A stretch of DNA of 64,000 bases from Pallidibacillus pasinlerensis (lineage in GTDB: Bacteria > Bacillota > Bacilli > Bacillales > Caldibacillaceae), in contig NZ_JAACYS010000009.1 of assembly GCF_009996845.1 (NCBI RefSeq), positions 1 through 64,000 of the forward strand. The letters run 5' to 3'. This document shows positions 1 to 9,136 of the stretch, one piece after another (the stretch's first letter is position 1; each line of letters opens with the position of its first letter). The position numbers and the translations under genes are program-made. The notes beneath the pieces are model-generated. The model searched no databases. It worked only from the letters and a program-made list of their open reading frames with translations, and was not told the origin of the DNA.

Positions 1-387
1 GGATTTGCTATTTAAAACGGTTTCAATTGCAAAACCACCTGCAACTGCCAAGTATGCACGACATCCTAAGCGACATGCGCTAAATTTTAGTTCACTGTTT
101 TTCTTAACAAATATCGGTCGCCACAATCGGACGGGATCTCCATTAATTGTTGCTGATAAATCGCCTCCACAAATTGCTATAAGTGCATCCTCATGAAATT
201 CAAATGTAGGACCAACTAAAGTCATTTCAATAGTTGGCTCATTTTCATCATTACCAACAAGTATATTAGCGATGCGATGTGCTGTATGATCCATGACTCC
301 ACTTGCAATTACACCATATTTTTGAAACCCATGTCTTCCCAAATCTTGTATTGTTGTCAGTAAGCCTGGACTTTTTACAGTAATCAT
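1..387 (-). CDS. pxpC: 5-oxoprolinase subunit C (PxpC/KipA family), 3' end beyond window
   Basis: Biotin-dependent-carboxyltransferase-like subunit that, with PxpA and PxpB, cleaves 5-oxoproline to glutamate using ATP. Only the first 129 residues lie in the window; the gene runs off the left edge. The translation opens with MITVKSPGLLTTIQDLGRHG, and the T-x-x-QD-x-GR-x-G block is the family's N-terminal signature; SGVMDHTAHRIAN and GGDLSATING follow as expected. Its ATG overlaps the TGA stop of the upstream pxpB gene by four bases (ATGA), so the two are translationally coupled. The gene was called KipA in older literature (antagonist of the KipI kinase inhibitor); the oxoprolinase role is the currently supported one. 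Confidence 0.85.
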   Translation of the reverse strand, partial: MITVKSPGLLTTIQDLGRHGFQKYGVIASGVMDHTAHRIANILVGNDENEPTIEMTLVGPTFEFHEDALIAICGGDLSATINGDPVRLWRPIFVKKNSELKFSACRLGCRAYLAVAGGFAIETVLNSKS

Positions 388-1094
388 AATGCTTCATTCT
401 CCATTTTGACATATTCTTCATAACTAATAGGTTTAAATTTGATTTTGTCCCCAGCCATCAGTAAGGTGGGTGGATTTTTTTCAGGGTTAAACAATCGAAT
501 AGGTGTACGGCCAATTAACTGCCAACCACCTGGGGTTTCAATCGGGTAAATGCCAGTCTGCATCCCAGCAATTCCAACACTTCTTTCGGGGATTTTTAAT
601 CGTGGTGTTTTTCTTCTAGGTGTTGCGATTTTCTCAGACATACCCCCAATAAATGGAAAACCAGGAGCGAATCCAAGCATGAAAACAATATATTCACCTG
701 AAGAATGTATCTCAATTACTTCTTCCGGTGTTAGTTTATTATGTTCAGCCACAACTTCTAAGTCGGGGCCAAAATCACCACCATAACAAACAGGTATCTC
801 TATCAATCGAGGTTCATTTTCATAACTAATAGGGACTTTTAATAATAAGTCCTTAATTTTTTTACAAACATATTCGTAAATATTGTCCTTACCAGATATT
901 AAATAAATGTTATAGGGTTCATAATAAACAGTTATCGTTGTAAAAGCTGGAATATACTCAATCATCCATTCGGGAGGATCATTATTTAAAAAATTAGTTA
1001 TCGCTTGGATTTTTTGATGCGTCTCTATGTTTATTTCCGTTCCAAATTCAATTAGAATGGCATTTTCTCCCATTGGGTATAAATTATATTCCAT
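384..1094 (-). CDS. pxpB: 5-oxoprolinase subunit B (PxpB/KipI family)
   Basis: A 236-residue protein of the allophanate-hydrolase subunit 1/KipI family, partner of PxpC in the ATP-dependent 5-oxoprolinase. The conserved GFAPGFPFIGG segment lies near residue 140, followed by TPRRKTPR, the SVGIAGMQTGIYP block and ETPGGWQLIGRTP near the C-terminus. Length matches the family. The ribosome binding site (AAGGGGGAA) sits just upstream of the ATG. It is the first gene of the visible part of the operon; pxpC follows with a 4-base overlap. In Bacillus subtilis the homologue KipI inhibits sporulation kinase A, so a double role is possible but not shown here. Confidence 0.88.
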   Translation of the reverse strand: MEYNLYPMGENAILIEFGTEINIETHQKIQAITNFLNNDPPEWMIEYIPAFTTITVYYEPYNIYLISGKDNIYEYVCKKIKDLLLKVPISYENEPRLIEIPVCYGGDFGPDLEVVAEHNKLTPEEVIEIHSSGEYIVFMLGFAPGFPFIGGMSEKIATPRRKTPRLKIPERSVGIAGMQTGIYPIETPGGWQLIGRTPIRLFNPEKNPPTLLMAGDKIKFKPISYEEYVKMENEAL

Positions 1095-1479
1095 TTAATT
1101 CCCCCTTTGTCTTCAGCAAAACAATTGTTGATTTTATTTTTATAAATTAATTTTTCCCATATTTTAATATAAAATAATATTTTATTCATAATCTTTTGAA
1201 AGTTCATTTTTTATAGACAAATATTTTAGTTTTATTAAAATAGATTATAAAATTAAACATTTACTTAGAAACATTTGTTTATCAATATTTACAAAAACAA
1301 ATCCATATTTTTTGGTATATTCTAAAAAAGGGAAATAAATTTATTATTCTTGTATTATAGTTGAAAACACTTACAAAATCAATGCTATTTATTTTATTCA
1401 TATAGCACTATTAGTCAATAGTACCATACTTAATATTTAAGCAAGCTCTAATATAATGCTGCTAACTCTACTAAATACA
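1095..1479. other. AT-rich intergenic region, no gene seen
   Basis: About 385 bases between the convergent-side end of sbcC and the start of pxpB. It is very AT-rich with stops in every frame. It should contain the pxpB promoter on the minus strand; I could not pick a convincing -35/-10 pair by eye. No RNA gene, repeat or riboswitch pattern was recognised. Confidence 0.5.
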
Positions 1480-1521
1480 AACAGGACCAGGTTGATTACA
1501 ATTTATCTTCCTGGTCCTGTT
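1480..1521 (-). terminator. Intrinsic-type hairpin downstream of sbcC
   Basis: Twelve-base perfect inverted repeat AACAGGACCAGG / CCTGGTCCTGTT with an 18-base loop, starting nine bases past the sbcC stop. The flanks extend the stem with A/T pairs. The T-tract on the minus strand is imperfect, so termination strength is uncertain. Confidence 0.6.
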
Positions 1522-1529
1522 ATTGTATT

Positions 1530-4500
1530 TTATTTGATTATGAATTGGGTTTTACTAATTCCTTCTTTCATTTTATTAACTTCAAGAATAGCAGGAATGG
1601 CATTTTTCAACTCTTGTACGTGGGAGATGATGCCAATCATTCGACCGGATTTTTGTAAATCAATTAACGTATCCACTGCCTTCGTTAAAGATTCCTCATC
1701 TAACGATCCGAATCCTTCATCGATAAACATCGTATCGATTTGTACTGCACCTTGGTAACTTTGAATCACATCGGACATACCTAGTGCCAAAGATAATGAG
1801 GCGTTAAACTTCTCACCGCCAGATAAGGTTTTCACGTCCCTCGTTTGACCGGTGTAAGAATCATATACATCAAGGCCAAGACCACTTTGTCTACCGCGGG
1901 CTTCTTGTCGATCGCTTCGTTGCAATACATATTGACCGTTCGATAATCTTCTAAGTCGTTCATTTGCCGCCATTAAAATTTGTTCTAAAAATTCAATTTG
2001 TAAATAACGTTCAAAGGAGATTTTTTTCTCATTTTGTCCCCGAATCACATCGTAAAGATCAGCGATGATGTTTTTACGTTTTTCTAGTTCTGCTACTTGT
2101 TTATCGACTTCAATAATTTTCTCTTTTAAATGATGAAGATCTTGTAATACTTGTTGTGACTGGCGTAATTGATCTTGGACTTGTTTTAATTGTTGTTGTA
2201 ACTGTTCAACAACTGTTTTTAACTCAACTAAATCTACCTTTTGTTTATCTTTTAATGCATGTTGGAGTTCTTTAATTTGCAGTTCCAAAGTAGCGAGATT
2301 ACGATAATACGAATCTATTTCTTCTTTTAATTGTTTCTGAGCACTTTCTGGCATTTTTGCTATGCGATAAGCTTCTTCATCTGCAAACTCTGCTTGTCTA
2401 AGCATTGTAATAAACTGTTGTTCTGCCTTCTCTTTTTTCTCACGGCTTTCATTAAGTTGTAATTTCGCATTTTCTAAATTTGCCTTCGTACTTGCAACTT
2501 GTTCTTTTGCGGATTGTAATTGTTTTTGAACTTGTTCCCAAGCCTCTTCCATTGCTTTCAACTGTTTTTCTACGTTCGCAATTTTTGCTTCTAAAATATT
2601 TAATTGGCGCAACTCTTCTGGAATTTGTTTTAATTGTTCTTCATAAACGGCTTTATTTTTTTCAAAAATCGTATTCTTTTCCTGAAAATCTTTCGTAACT
2701 GATTCGAGTTCAGCTTCTAAACGAGTTAGATTTTGCTCTAGTTGGTCGCGTTCATTTTTCAATTGAGAAAGTTTTTCTCTGTCTTTCATTAATGTTTCTA
2801 CTTCTAAACTTACTTGCTTACCTTCTTTTACAATTTTATGGTAGGCTTCATGCACTTGTTCTTCTTCAAGACCGATTTCCCAAACTTCTTTTACTTGTTC
2901 TTCCAGTTGCATTTCGAAAGATTTATAGCTTGCCTCTACTTTACGATAACAGCGTTCAGCTTGAATTAACTTCTCTTTTACCACATCTAACTCTTCTTTC
3001 GTTGGTATATTCTCTTGCCCTTGTGCTTTGTTTGGATGTTCAAGACTTCCACAAACTGGACAAGCTTCCCCATCATGTAAATGAGCAGCTAAGATAAAGG
3101 CTTGACCATTAATCCAAGCTGTTTCTAGAGCATCATAGCGTTCTTTTAAATTAATGTATTGTTGTTTTTTCTCATCTAAATCCAATTTTACTTTATTTAA
3201 ATTTTGTTGGATATTAATGTATTTTTGTAAAATACGTACTTGGTTGCCCAGGTCATTAACCCTTTGTTGTTTATCAGGTAATTGGTCTACTTTTTGTTCC
3301 GTTTCTTTAATTTGATCAATCAAACCTTGTTTTGAACTCTTTAGTTGCTCCAACTGTTGAGATATCGTTTCTTTTGATTTTGCCATCCCTTTTACTTCAT
3401 CAAATTGCTCGGCCAGTTCTTTCTTTTTAATTTCTATTCGCTGAACGGCTGGTAATAATTCCTTAAAACGATGTAATTGTTTACTAAGTTCTTCCCGCTC
3501 ACTTTTTTTATTTTCCTGGACCTTATACGCTTCTTCAGCAATTTTTAATTTTGTAACCGCGCCATTATATGCTTTTTCAGCAAGCTCTAATCGAACCCCT
3601 TTTTCTTTTTCATCTTTTCGCCAGTCATTGACTTGAGTTTCATAACTTTCAATTTTACTAGCTTTTTCAGCATTTTTTAGTTGCAGTTCCTTCGTTTTAA
3701 AAAGTTGTTCTTTTTCTCGCTCTTCTTGTAAGCTTCTTTCCTTTTCTTCAAGTTTTACAAATTCAGCATTTAACGCTTCAGCTTTATGGTATTCTTCTAA
3801 TTTTTGATTAAAAGCTAACTCCGCTTGCTTTTCTTTCACTTCTTGTTCTTTTATCGTATTTTCATAATAGTCGACTTCTTCATTTAATCCTTCTAACACT
3901 TGATACGTATTAAAATTTTCTTGGGCAAGTGTCGCAAATAGTGAGGAATCTTCTCGCTCTGGAATTAATGTTTTTATATCTGTAAAGTAACGATCACGGT
4001 CATGTTTTACTGCATCAAAATCTTTCTCCGCTATATCTCTTTTTTCTTTTAATCGTTTACTAATTAACGTATACCTTTCCGTTTTAAATATTTTACGTAA
4101 AATTTCTTCCTTATTTTCCGTTTCCGAAGTTAGTAGTTTACGAAACTCACCTTGAGGAAGCATAACGATTTGAATAAATTGGGCACGAGTTAAACCGACT
4201 AATTCTTCAACTTTTTTATTAATTTCTGTTACGATTTGTCGGTCAACAACTGGGACTTCTTCATCATCGATTTTTTCATAAAACTCTTGGGCATGGCCTG
4301 TTTCCGTTTTATTACCTTTTTTCTTATGACCGAGCTGTCTTTTAATTCGATAATAGTGTCCTCGTAATTCAAATTCTAATTCCACAGCTGTATAAACATC
4401 ATCATCAGCAAAATCACTTCGTAAACCTCTTATGTCACCACTACGGTCCTCACCGCTTGCTGAACCGTAAAGAGCAAAACAAATCGCATCAAAAATCGTC

Positions 4501-4625
4501 GTTTTCCCCGCACCCGTTTTACCGGAAATGACAAATAAACGATTTTCTTTTAATTCGGTAAAATCAATGACTTCAGTATCTCGATAAGGTCCGAAAGCCG
4601 TCATCGTTAATTTAATCGGTCTCAT
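1530..4625 (-). CDS. sbcC: Nuclease SbcCD subunit C (SMC-like ATPase)
   Basis: Rad50-type ATPase that works with SbcD to cut hairpins, inverted-repeat structures and blocked DNA ends. The 1031 residues follow the family plan. An N-terminal ATPase half carries Walker A GKTGAGKTT (residues 35-43). A long coiled coil rich in E, K, Q and L follows. The zinc-hook CPVCG lies near residue 520, then a second coiled coil. The C-terminal half has the signature LSGGEKF near 933 and Walker B DTMFIDEGFGSLDE near 963. The ATG has a GGAG ribosome site seven bases upstream. It follows sbcD by 22 bases on the same strand, the usual sbcDC operon order. Many coiled-coil shadow ORFs on the other strand are not genes. 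Confidence 0.96.
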   Translation of the reverse strand: MRPIKLTMTAFGPYRDTEVIDFTELKENRLFVISGKTGAGKTTIFDAICFALYGSASGEDRSGDIRGLRSDFADDDVYTAVELEFELRGHYYRIKRQLGHKKKGNKTETGHAQEFYEKIDDEEVPVVDRQIVTEINKKVEELVGLTRAQFIQIVMLPQGEFRKLLTSETENKEEILRKIFKTERYTLISKRLKEKRDIAEKDFDAVKHDRDRYFTDIKTLIPEREDSSLFATLAQENFNTYQVLEGLNEEVDYYENTIKEQEVKEKQAELAFNQKLEEYHKAEALNAEFVKLEEKERSLQEEREKEQLFKTKELQLKNAEKASKIESYETQVNDWRKDEKEKGVRLELAEKAYNGAVTKLKIAEEAYKVQENKKSEREELSKQLHRFKELLPAVQRIEIKKKELAEQFDEVKGMAKSKETISQQLEQLKSSKQGLIDQIKETEQKVDQLPDKQQRVNDLGNQVRILQKYINIQQNLNKVKLDLDEKKQQYINLKERYDALETAWINGQAFILAAHLHDGEACPVCGSLEHPNKAQGQENIPTKEELDVVKEKLIQAERCYRKVEASYKSFEMQLEEQVKEVWEIGLEEEQVHEAYHKIVKEGKQVSLEVETLMKDREKLSQLKNERDQLEQNLTRLEAELESVTKDFQEKNTIFEKNKAVYEEQLKQIPEELRQLNILEAKIANVEKQLKAMEEAWEQVQKQLQSAKEQVASTKANLENAKLQLNESREKKEKAEQQFITMLRQAEFADEEAYRIAKMPESAQKQLKEEIDSYYRNLATLELQIKELQHALKDKQKVDLVELKTVVEQLQQQLKQVQDQLRQSQQVLQDLHHLKEKIIEVDKQVAELEKRKNIIADLYDVIRGQNEKKISFERYLQIEFLEQILMAANERLRRLSNGQYVLQRSDRQEARGRQSGLGLDVYDSYTGQTRDVKTLSGGEKFNASLSLALGMSDVIQSYQGAVQIDTMFIDEGFGSLDEESLTKAVDTLIDLQKSGRMIGIISHVQELKNAIPAILEVNKMKEGISKTQFIIK

Positions 4626-4647
4626 AATCGCACTCCAACCCCTTCCT

Positions 4648-5844
4648 TTACTTCGTTGCCGCTACTTCTTTTGAAGCTTTTTTCAATTCTTCACGATTTT
4701 CTAGTTCGATCTCATGCAACACTTCTTTAAATATTTCTTCCGTCTCATCTGATACTTCCGCTTGTTTAATTTCTTGATAAAAGGCACGGAATAAGGATAA
4801 ATCATCCATTTGATGACGTGCGACCCGTACACCATCATTCTCACCCTCTGTTTGGTTTGCTAAAATAATTTTCCGCTCTACATGCATCGCATTTGGATAT
4901 ACCGAACGTACCTTTTCCATCGGTGATAGGACAGGTGTTTCATCAAGGAGTCGAACAAAAACATAGTCTTCATTAACTGGATGTTTTAACAAATCATCCA
5001 TTGTTGCTTCGACCGTCCGCATATCGCGACGAGGTTCAAGTAGTTTTTTCTCAACCTGAATATTTCCTGCATCATCTAGTTCTACAATGTAATACCCTTT
5101 TTTATGTTTTTCTTCAGAAATTGAGTATTTAAGTGGTGAACCTGAATAACGAATTTTTTCATCTAACACGTAATGGGCCTGATGCAAATGGCCAAGGGCT
5201 GTATAGTGGAACTTCATAAAATGATTTGCATCGACATATTCTGAACCACCAATTGCAAGTGGACGTTCCGATTCACTCGTGTTTTCCTTTTCTTCACCGT
5301 ACGGGGTAACAAAGGCATGTCCAACAAAAACGTGTCGAGCATTCGGATCCATATGACTCATTATTGTCTTAGTTATTTTTTCCATGGCATCATTATGAGT
5401 CCGAATTTCTTCATCAGCAAACACAGTCCTTACAACACTCGGATCAGTGTACGGCACTAAGTGAAAATGAACTTCCCCATATCCATCATGTAAAATAACA
5501 GGGTCAAGGTTTTTTGAGAATTCACCAACGATATGCAGGCCGTTTGCTTTCATAATTTTACTACCGAAATCAAGTCGCGTTGGGCTGTCATGGTTTCCAG
5601 CAACGGCAAGCACAGGCGTTTTAAGTTTTAAAATAATCGTCTCTAATACTTCATCCAGTAAATCAACGGCATCAGTAGGCGGTACGGCACGGTCATATAA
5701 ATCGCCGGCAATAATAACCGCATCGGGTTTTTCCTCTTCAATCGCTTTAATAAATTGCTCTAAAACGTATCGTTGATCTTCCGTCATGTATACACCTTGA
5801 ACAAGTTTCCCTAAATGCCAGTCGGCCGTATGGAAAAATTTCAT
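4648..5844 (-). CDS. sbcD: Nuclease SbcCD subunit D (Mre11-type exonuclease)
   Basis: Calcineurin-like metallophosphoesterase subunit of SbcCD. The five metal-binding motifs are visible: DWHLGK at the N-terminus, GDLYDRAVPP, GNHDSPTR, a GHAF motif and GHLHQAH. I place the start at the second in-frame ATG (398 residues, MKFFHTADWHLGK), because AAAGGGGAG lies six bases ahead of it; the upstream ATG would put that ribosome site inside the gene. The C-terminal part (roughly residue 280 on) is the SbcD capping region. It is the upstream partner of sbcC and probably shares its promoter in the gap to the XRE gene. Confidence 0.95.
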   Translation of the reverse strand: MKFFHTADWHLGKLVQGVYMTEDQRYVLEQFIKAIEEEKPDAVIIAGDLYDRAVPPTDAVDLLDEVLETIILKLKTPVLAVAGNHDSPTRLDFGSKIMKANGLHIVGEFSKNLDPVILHDGYGEVHFHLVPYTDPSVVRTVFADEEIRTHNDAMEKITKTIMSHMDPNARHVFVGHAFVTPYGEEKENTSESERPLAIGGSEYVDANHFMKFHYTALGHLHQAHYVLDEKIRYSGSPLKYSISEEKHKKGYYIVELDDAGNIQVEKKLLEPRRDMRTVEATMDDLLKHPVNEDYVFVRLLDETPVLSPMEKVRSVYPNAMHVERKIILANQTEGENDGVRVARHQMDDLSLFRAFYQEIKQAEVSDETEEIFKEVLHEIELENREELKKASKEVAATK

Positions 5845-5874
5845 ATATTTCTCCCCTTTCATATTCAGAACAAA

Positions 5875-6330
5875 TTATTTATTTAATACTATTGCTTTTA
5901 TTTTCTCATAATCTTCTACTATAGTTTCAAGTTGTTTCGGTGTCAGATTGCGAGCTGCCATTTTTTGAATAAAGCTTGTCCAATCATTTGTATTATAGGT
6001 TGCTGCGGTTTCGAGCACCGCATACACCTTCGACATATTTTGATCATTGTTATTTTCTATTATTCTATCTAAAAATTGCTTTTCTCCTATTTTATCAATC
6101 AAATAATCTGAATAACCAGCTAATAAAAAGAGCCAACTTTTCTCGACATTCATATGTAACGCTATTTTTTCTAACGTTTCGCGCGTTGGCCGATGTTCAC
6201 CACGTTCAATTTTACTTAATTGAGAAAAACTAACACCTGTCTGTTTTGCAAACTCTCTTAAACTTAAATTTTGTTTTTCTCGTTCTAAACGTATCGTTTC
6301 ACCTAAAGTTAGTAATTTTGGTGTATTCAA
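5875..6330 (-). CDS. XRE-family transcriptional regulator
   Basis: About 151 residues. The N-terminal helix-turn-helix (LGETIRLEREKQNLSLREFA, then SQLSKIERGEHRPTRETL) is a clear Cro/C1 domain; the C-terminal helical part has no family I recognise. The TTG at 6330 is preferred over the upstream GTG because AAGAGGTG lies directly before it and would otherwise be coding. It stands just upstream of sbcDC on the same strand (31-base gap), and divergent to the next gene, so it may control either. Its targets cannot be read from the sequence. Confidence 0.82.
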   Translation of the reverse strand: MNTPKLLTLGETIRLEREKQNLSLREFAKQTGVSFSQLSKIERGEHRPTRETLEKIALHMNVEKSWLFLLAGYSDYLIDKIGEKQFLDRIIENNNDQNMSKVYAVLETAATYNTNDWTSFIQKMAARNLTPKQLETIVEDYEKIKAIVLNK

Positions 6331-6481
6331 ACTGATCACCTCTTAGTTCAAATGTAACACATTTCGTTTCGTAACACAACACAAACGTTCGCGCTTTAAT
6401 GCTCTGATTTTTAAATATATAGTTAAAATAGAATGTTTAATATGTTAAATTAATTTCAAAACAATAAGGGGATGGAAAAAT

Positions 6482-6985
6482 ATGGATAAAAAATCACTAC
6501 AGAGGTTAATCGTAAGTTTACTCCTAGCTTCCATTGCATTAAATATTTATCTTTATAAAGAATCTTCACAGGCGAAATGGGAAATGGGTGAAGCTTGGCA
6601 AACAATTATCGGTAATGCTGATTCAACAGTAGATTTCCTTAGAAGAGTAAACTTAAATGAAACTGCGGAAACAGAAAACGGAAAACGAATATTACAAGAA
6701 ATGGAATTTCAATTAAATGATCTTAGCTCAAATTTTTCTTCAGCTCATGAGGTGTTAGAGGAATCAAGTAAAGTTTTAAGAAAAGTAATTGAAGAGGGGC
6801 AAGTTTCGGAAGAAGAGATAAGAATTTACCAAGATAATTTAGGGATTTTCGAAACAATCTTATATCGTATTAATGAAACACTAAAATATGACCGAGCTGA
6901 ATGGTACAAAGCTTTTGCAGATGAAGATGGTCCTAGAAAAATTGATCAATTAATTGAAGAAACAATAGCTGAACTGAAAAAATAA
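6482..6985 (+). CDS. Uncharacterised membrane-anchored helical protein
   Basis: The 167 residues open with one hydrophobic segment (LIVSLLLASIALNIYLY, about residues 9-25) that should act as an uncleaved anchor. An acidic, largely helical extracytoplasmic domain follows. No catalytic motif or named family was recognised. The start has an AAGGGGATGG ribosome site. It is a single-gene unit, divergent from the XRE regulator and closed by its own terminator hairpin. Similar short anchored proteins are common in Bacillaceae, but the function is unknown. Confidence 0.75.
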   Translation: MDKKSLQRLIVSLLLASIALNIYLYKESSQAKWEMGEAWQTIIGNADSTVDFLRRVNLNETAETENGKRILQEMEFQLNDLSSNFSSAHEVLEESSKVLRKVIEEGQVSEEEIRIYQDNLGIFETILYRINETLKYDRAEWYKAFADEDGPRKIDQLIEETIAELKK

Positions 6986-7016
6986 TCCCAGTTTCCAAAT
7001 GAAACTGGGTTATTTA
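6981..7016 (+). terminator. Intrinsic terminator
   Basis: CCCAGTTTC / GAAACTGGG stem (6987-6995 with 7001-7009), five-base loop, extended by A/T pairs and followed by TTATTT. It begins at the stop codon of the upstream gene. Confidence 0.75.
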
Positions 7017-7044
7017 ATGTACAAGCAGATACTAACTATTTATT

Positions 7045-7725
7045 TTACTGTAATGAAATTTGATTGGAATACTCTTCATGTTCATTCATTTCGTCATCCG
7101 TATATTTTATTCCACTGTAATGAAGCGTACCGTCTTCAATATGAAAATCCGTAATTTGTGTTTCATCTTCATAGTCCGTTAATTGTTCTTGATTACCAGT
7201 TTCAATGTTTACACGGTAAATATTTCCACCGATGCTAACTGTTCCATACGGATAGCCTAGAATCACTAAAACATGTTCATCATTTTCCCAAATCACATTT
7301 TTTGGCTTACTTTCAGAATTTCCTTCAATTAATTTTTTCTGGCTACCTTCTTTTAAATCAACAATATATAAATCACTTAGCTCTTCCCATTCAAACGGAG
7401 CTAGATAGGCTGCATGTTGACCATTCGGTGATTTCACAGGTTCAGATGGATATTGATCAGATAAAACGGCTGTGTCCTCACCTTCTTTTTTCAACTCTAC
7501 CGTATTATTTTCATTATTTAACTCAATACTATAAAGTTCTACATCTTCCGTCTCTTCTTCAATTGTTGATTCATCTTCTTCGCTATTTGTTTCCGTATTA
7601 TTCGAATTGTTTTCAACTTGGGAAGTTTCTTCATTTTTTGATGCAGAATTTTCCTCTTCTGCCGTACCACATGCTGTTAAAACAAAAGCGATTAGTAACA
7701 CGATTAGTAGTCTTAACTTTTTCAT
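7045..7725 (-). CDS. Lipoprotein with TolB/beta-propeller-like repeats
   Basis: 226 residues. A lipoprotein signal peptide ends in the lipobox LTAC at about residues 16-19, followed by an acidic, low-complexity linker rich in E, N, S and T (to about residue 65). The C-terminal part has short strands ending in motifs such as LYIVDLKEGSQ and IYRVNIETGNQEQLT, which resemble TolB/DPP-IV-type propeller blades, though too few for a whole propeller. It should be anchored outside the membrane. A good ribosome site (GGAGGGAAG) precedes the ATG. Function unknown. Confidence 0.75.
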   Translation of the reverse strand: MKKLRLLIVLLIAFVLTACGTAEEENSASKNEETSQVENNSNNTETNSEEDESTIEEETEDVELYSIELNNENNTVELKKEGEDTAVLSDQYPSEPVKSPNGQHAAYLAPFEWEELSDLYIVDLKEGSQKKLIEGNSESKPKNVIWENDEHVLVILGYPYGTVSIGGNIYRVNIETGNQEQLTDYEDETQITDFHIEDGTLHYSGIKYTDDEMNEHEEYSNQISLQ

Positions 7726-7819
7726 ATTTCTTCCCTCCAGGAAATCGTTTTTCTAATATAAGAATACCATATAGTTTTTACTTCTATTAAAAATTTCATG
7801 TAAATTTCTTAAAAAATGT

Positions 7820-7856
7820 AGAAAAAAGAAACAGGCTAAGACCTTTATGCCTGTCA
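7820..7856 (-). terminator. Intrinsic terminator after the DUF3887-like lipoprotein gene
   Basis: Read on the minus strand: ACAGGC, 12-base loop, GCCTGT, then TTTCTTTTTTC. It lies about 20 bases past the stop of the gene ending at 7874 and suits it as terminator. Confidence 0.7.
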
Positions 7857-7873
7857 ATAGAAAACAAACCTTT

Positions 7874-8254
7874 CTATTTTACATATAATCCAGCTACTTC
7901 ATCTTTATCATTAAATGAAATAGTATACACGCGATCTTGTTCACTATATTTTGCTGTGAGAACAACGACATAATAGCCATCTTGTTCTTCAACAGAAGAC
8001 TTATCAAATTCCTCAAATTCTCCCGATTGTTCGATAACCGCTCCTAATTGTGCCATCTGTTCAACCGGTAAAGCCGATTTCATCGTTTCATCAAACTTTG
8101 CATGAAGCTCGTCATAGGCTCCCTCATTTAACAACGTAACAACTTCCTCTGCCATCGGAACATATTTTCCCGATAGCTCATCGCTACTTCCTCCACAAGC
8201 AACTAGGAAAAGTGCAATAAAAAGACTGAATAAAAGAGTCATTCTTTTTCTCAT
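7874..8254 (-). CDS. Small lipoprotein, DUF3887-like
   Basis: 126 residues with a signal peptide and lipobox LVAC, so a membrane-attached extracellular lipoprotein. The rest (MAEEVVTLLNEGAYDELHAK through YTISFNDKDEVAGLYVK) resembles the DUF3887 fold, a small alpha/beta domain often found next to hydrolases and membrane proteases; the assignment is from memory of the family pattern. Its ATG overlaps the TGA of the upstream YhfC-like gene by four bases, so the two are coupled. Confidence 0.8.
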   Translation of the reverse strand: MRKRMTLLFSLFIALFLVACGGSSDELSGKYVPMAEEVVTLLNEGAYDELHAKFDETMKSALPVEQMAQLGAVIEQSGEFEEFDKSSVEEQDGYYVVVLTAKYSEQDRVYTISFNDKDEVAGLYVK

Positions 8255-8934
8255 TGTAAAACACCCTTTCTTTTAATCCATAATGTATAAAGTAAAACAG
8301 CAAGTGCAACAACGGCAATTACGATTTCTAACACGATAACAGATTCATTCCCTCGTATAAATAATGGAAGTATACCAACCGATGCATTCACAAAAGTATG
8401 TATAAGGATGGCAATTATTAGAAAATATATTTTTTTATGTACAATAGTCTGGAGCACAATAATAGAAAGTCCGATATGTAAAATTATCGCAAAAAAGCGT
8501 TCTATCCCACCTATAAGAAATTGATCCCCTAAAGCAATCGCAAATGGTGAAAAAACATATTGGAAAGCTGGGATCCCGACAAAGATAACTGCCTCAATCC
8601 CACCATGACCGGTACCAAAAAGAAAACCAGACATCCAGTCCCTCTGTTTCATGATGTATCGCATGGCAATGAAACGAGCTGTTTCTTCAAAAATCCCCGC
8701 AGACAAACCGAGTAAGATGGCAAAAAGAATCGGTTGCGTCATGCTAAAAAAGATAAAATCTGTACTATTTTTCTGTAAAAATTCGAGTAAAGGTAAACGG
8801 AGTAACATTTGTGATACAACAAAGGCTAGAACACCTAACAAAAAGGGGATGTATCGTTTTTTCTTCCAAGCATAAAGAAATGCGAAAATTGGTAGACCTA
8901 CACTTATTATGATGGCAAAAATCGTACCAAACAA
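8251..8934 (-). CDS. YhfC-type intramembrane protease-like protein
   Basis: Polytopic membrane protein (about 7 segments) of the YhfC/CPBP-like glutamic protease group. The putative catalytic residues sit in membrane helices: an EE pair in GIFEETARF, histidines in GTGHGGIE, ILHIGLS and IHTFVN. I start it at the TTG at 8934 (227 residues, LFGTIFAIIISVG), which has AGGGTG seven bases upstream; a longer ORF to 8970 has no ribosome site. Its stop overlaps the lipoprotein start that follows. Such proteins are proposed membrane proteases; substrate unknown. Confidence 0.8.
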   Translation of the reverse strand: MFGTIFAIIISVGLPIFAFLYAWKKKRYIPFLLGVLAFVVSQMLLRLPLLEFLQKNSTDFIFFSMTQPILFAILLGLSAGIFEETARFIAMRYIMKQRDWMSGFLFGTGHGGIEAVIFVGIPAFQYVFSPFAIALGDQFLIGGIERFFAIILHIGLSIIVLQTIVHKKIYFLIIAILIHTFVNASVGILPLFIRGNESVIVLEIVIAVVALAVLLYTLWIKRKGVLQ

Positions 8935-9136
8935 GTAATCACACCCTAAAGAAACACTTATTTTACTCAACGGATTTTATATCATTTCAATCAATAAATA
9001 ATAACTTACTATAAATAACGATTCCATAGCAAAAAGGTTTCATATAATTCATAAAAAATGATATTTTTACTAGTGGTGTTACAATAAGAATGGTAAACAA
9101 ATAAAAAGGAATTAAGAAAGAGGGGTTGGGTTACCC

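Noticed and set aside
5-196. 63-codon plus-strand frame at the left edge
   Set aside because: It is antisense to clear PxpC coding sequence and has no ribosome site.
384-1094. Calling this gene KipI, a sporulation-kinase inhibitor
   Set aside because: The pxpB-pxpC pair is now better explained as 5-oxoprolinase; no kinase-inhibitor evidence can be read from sequence.
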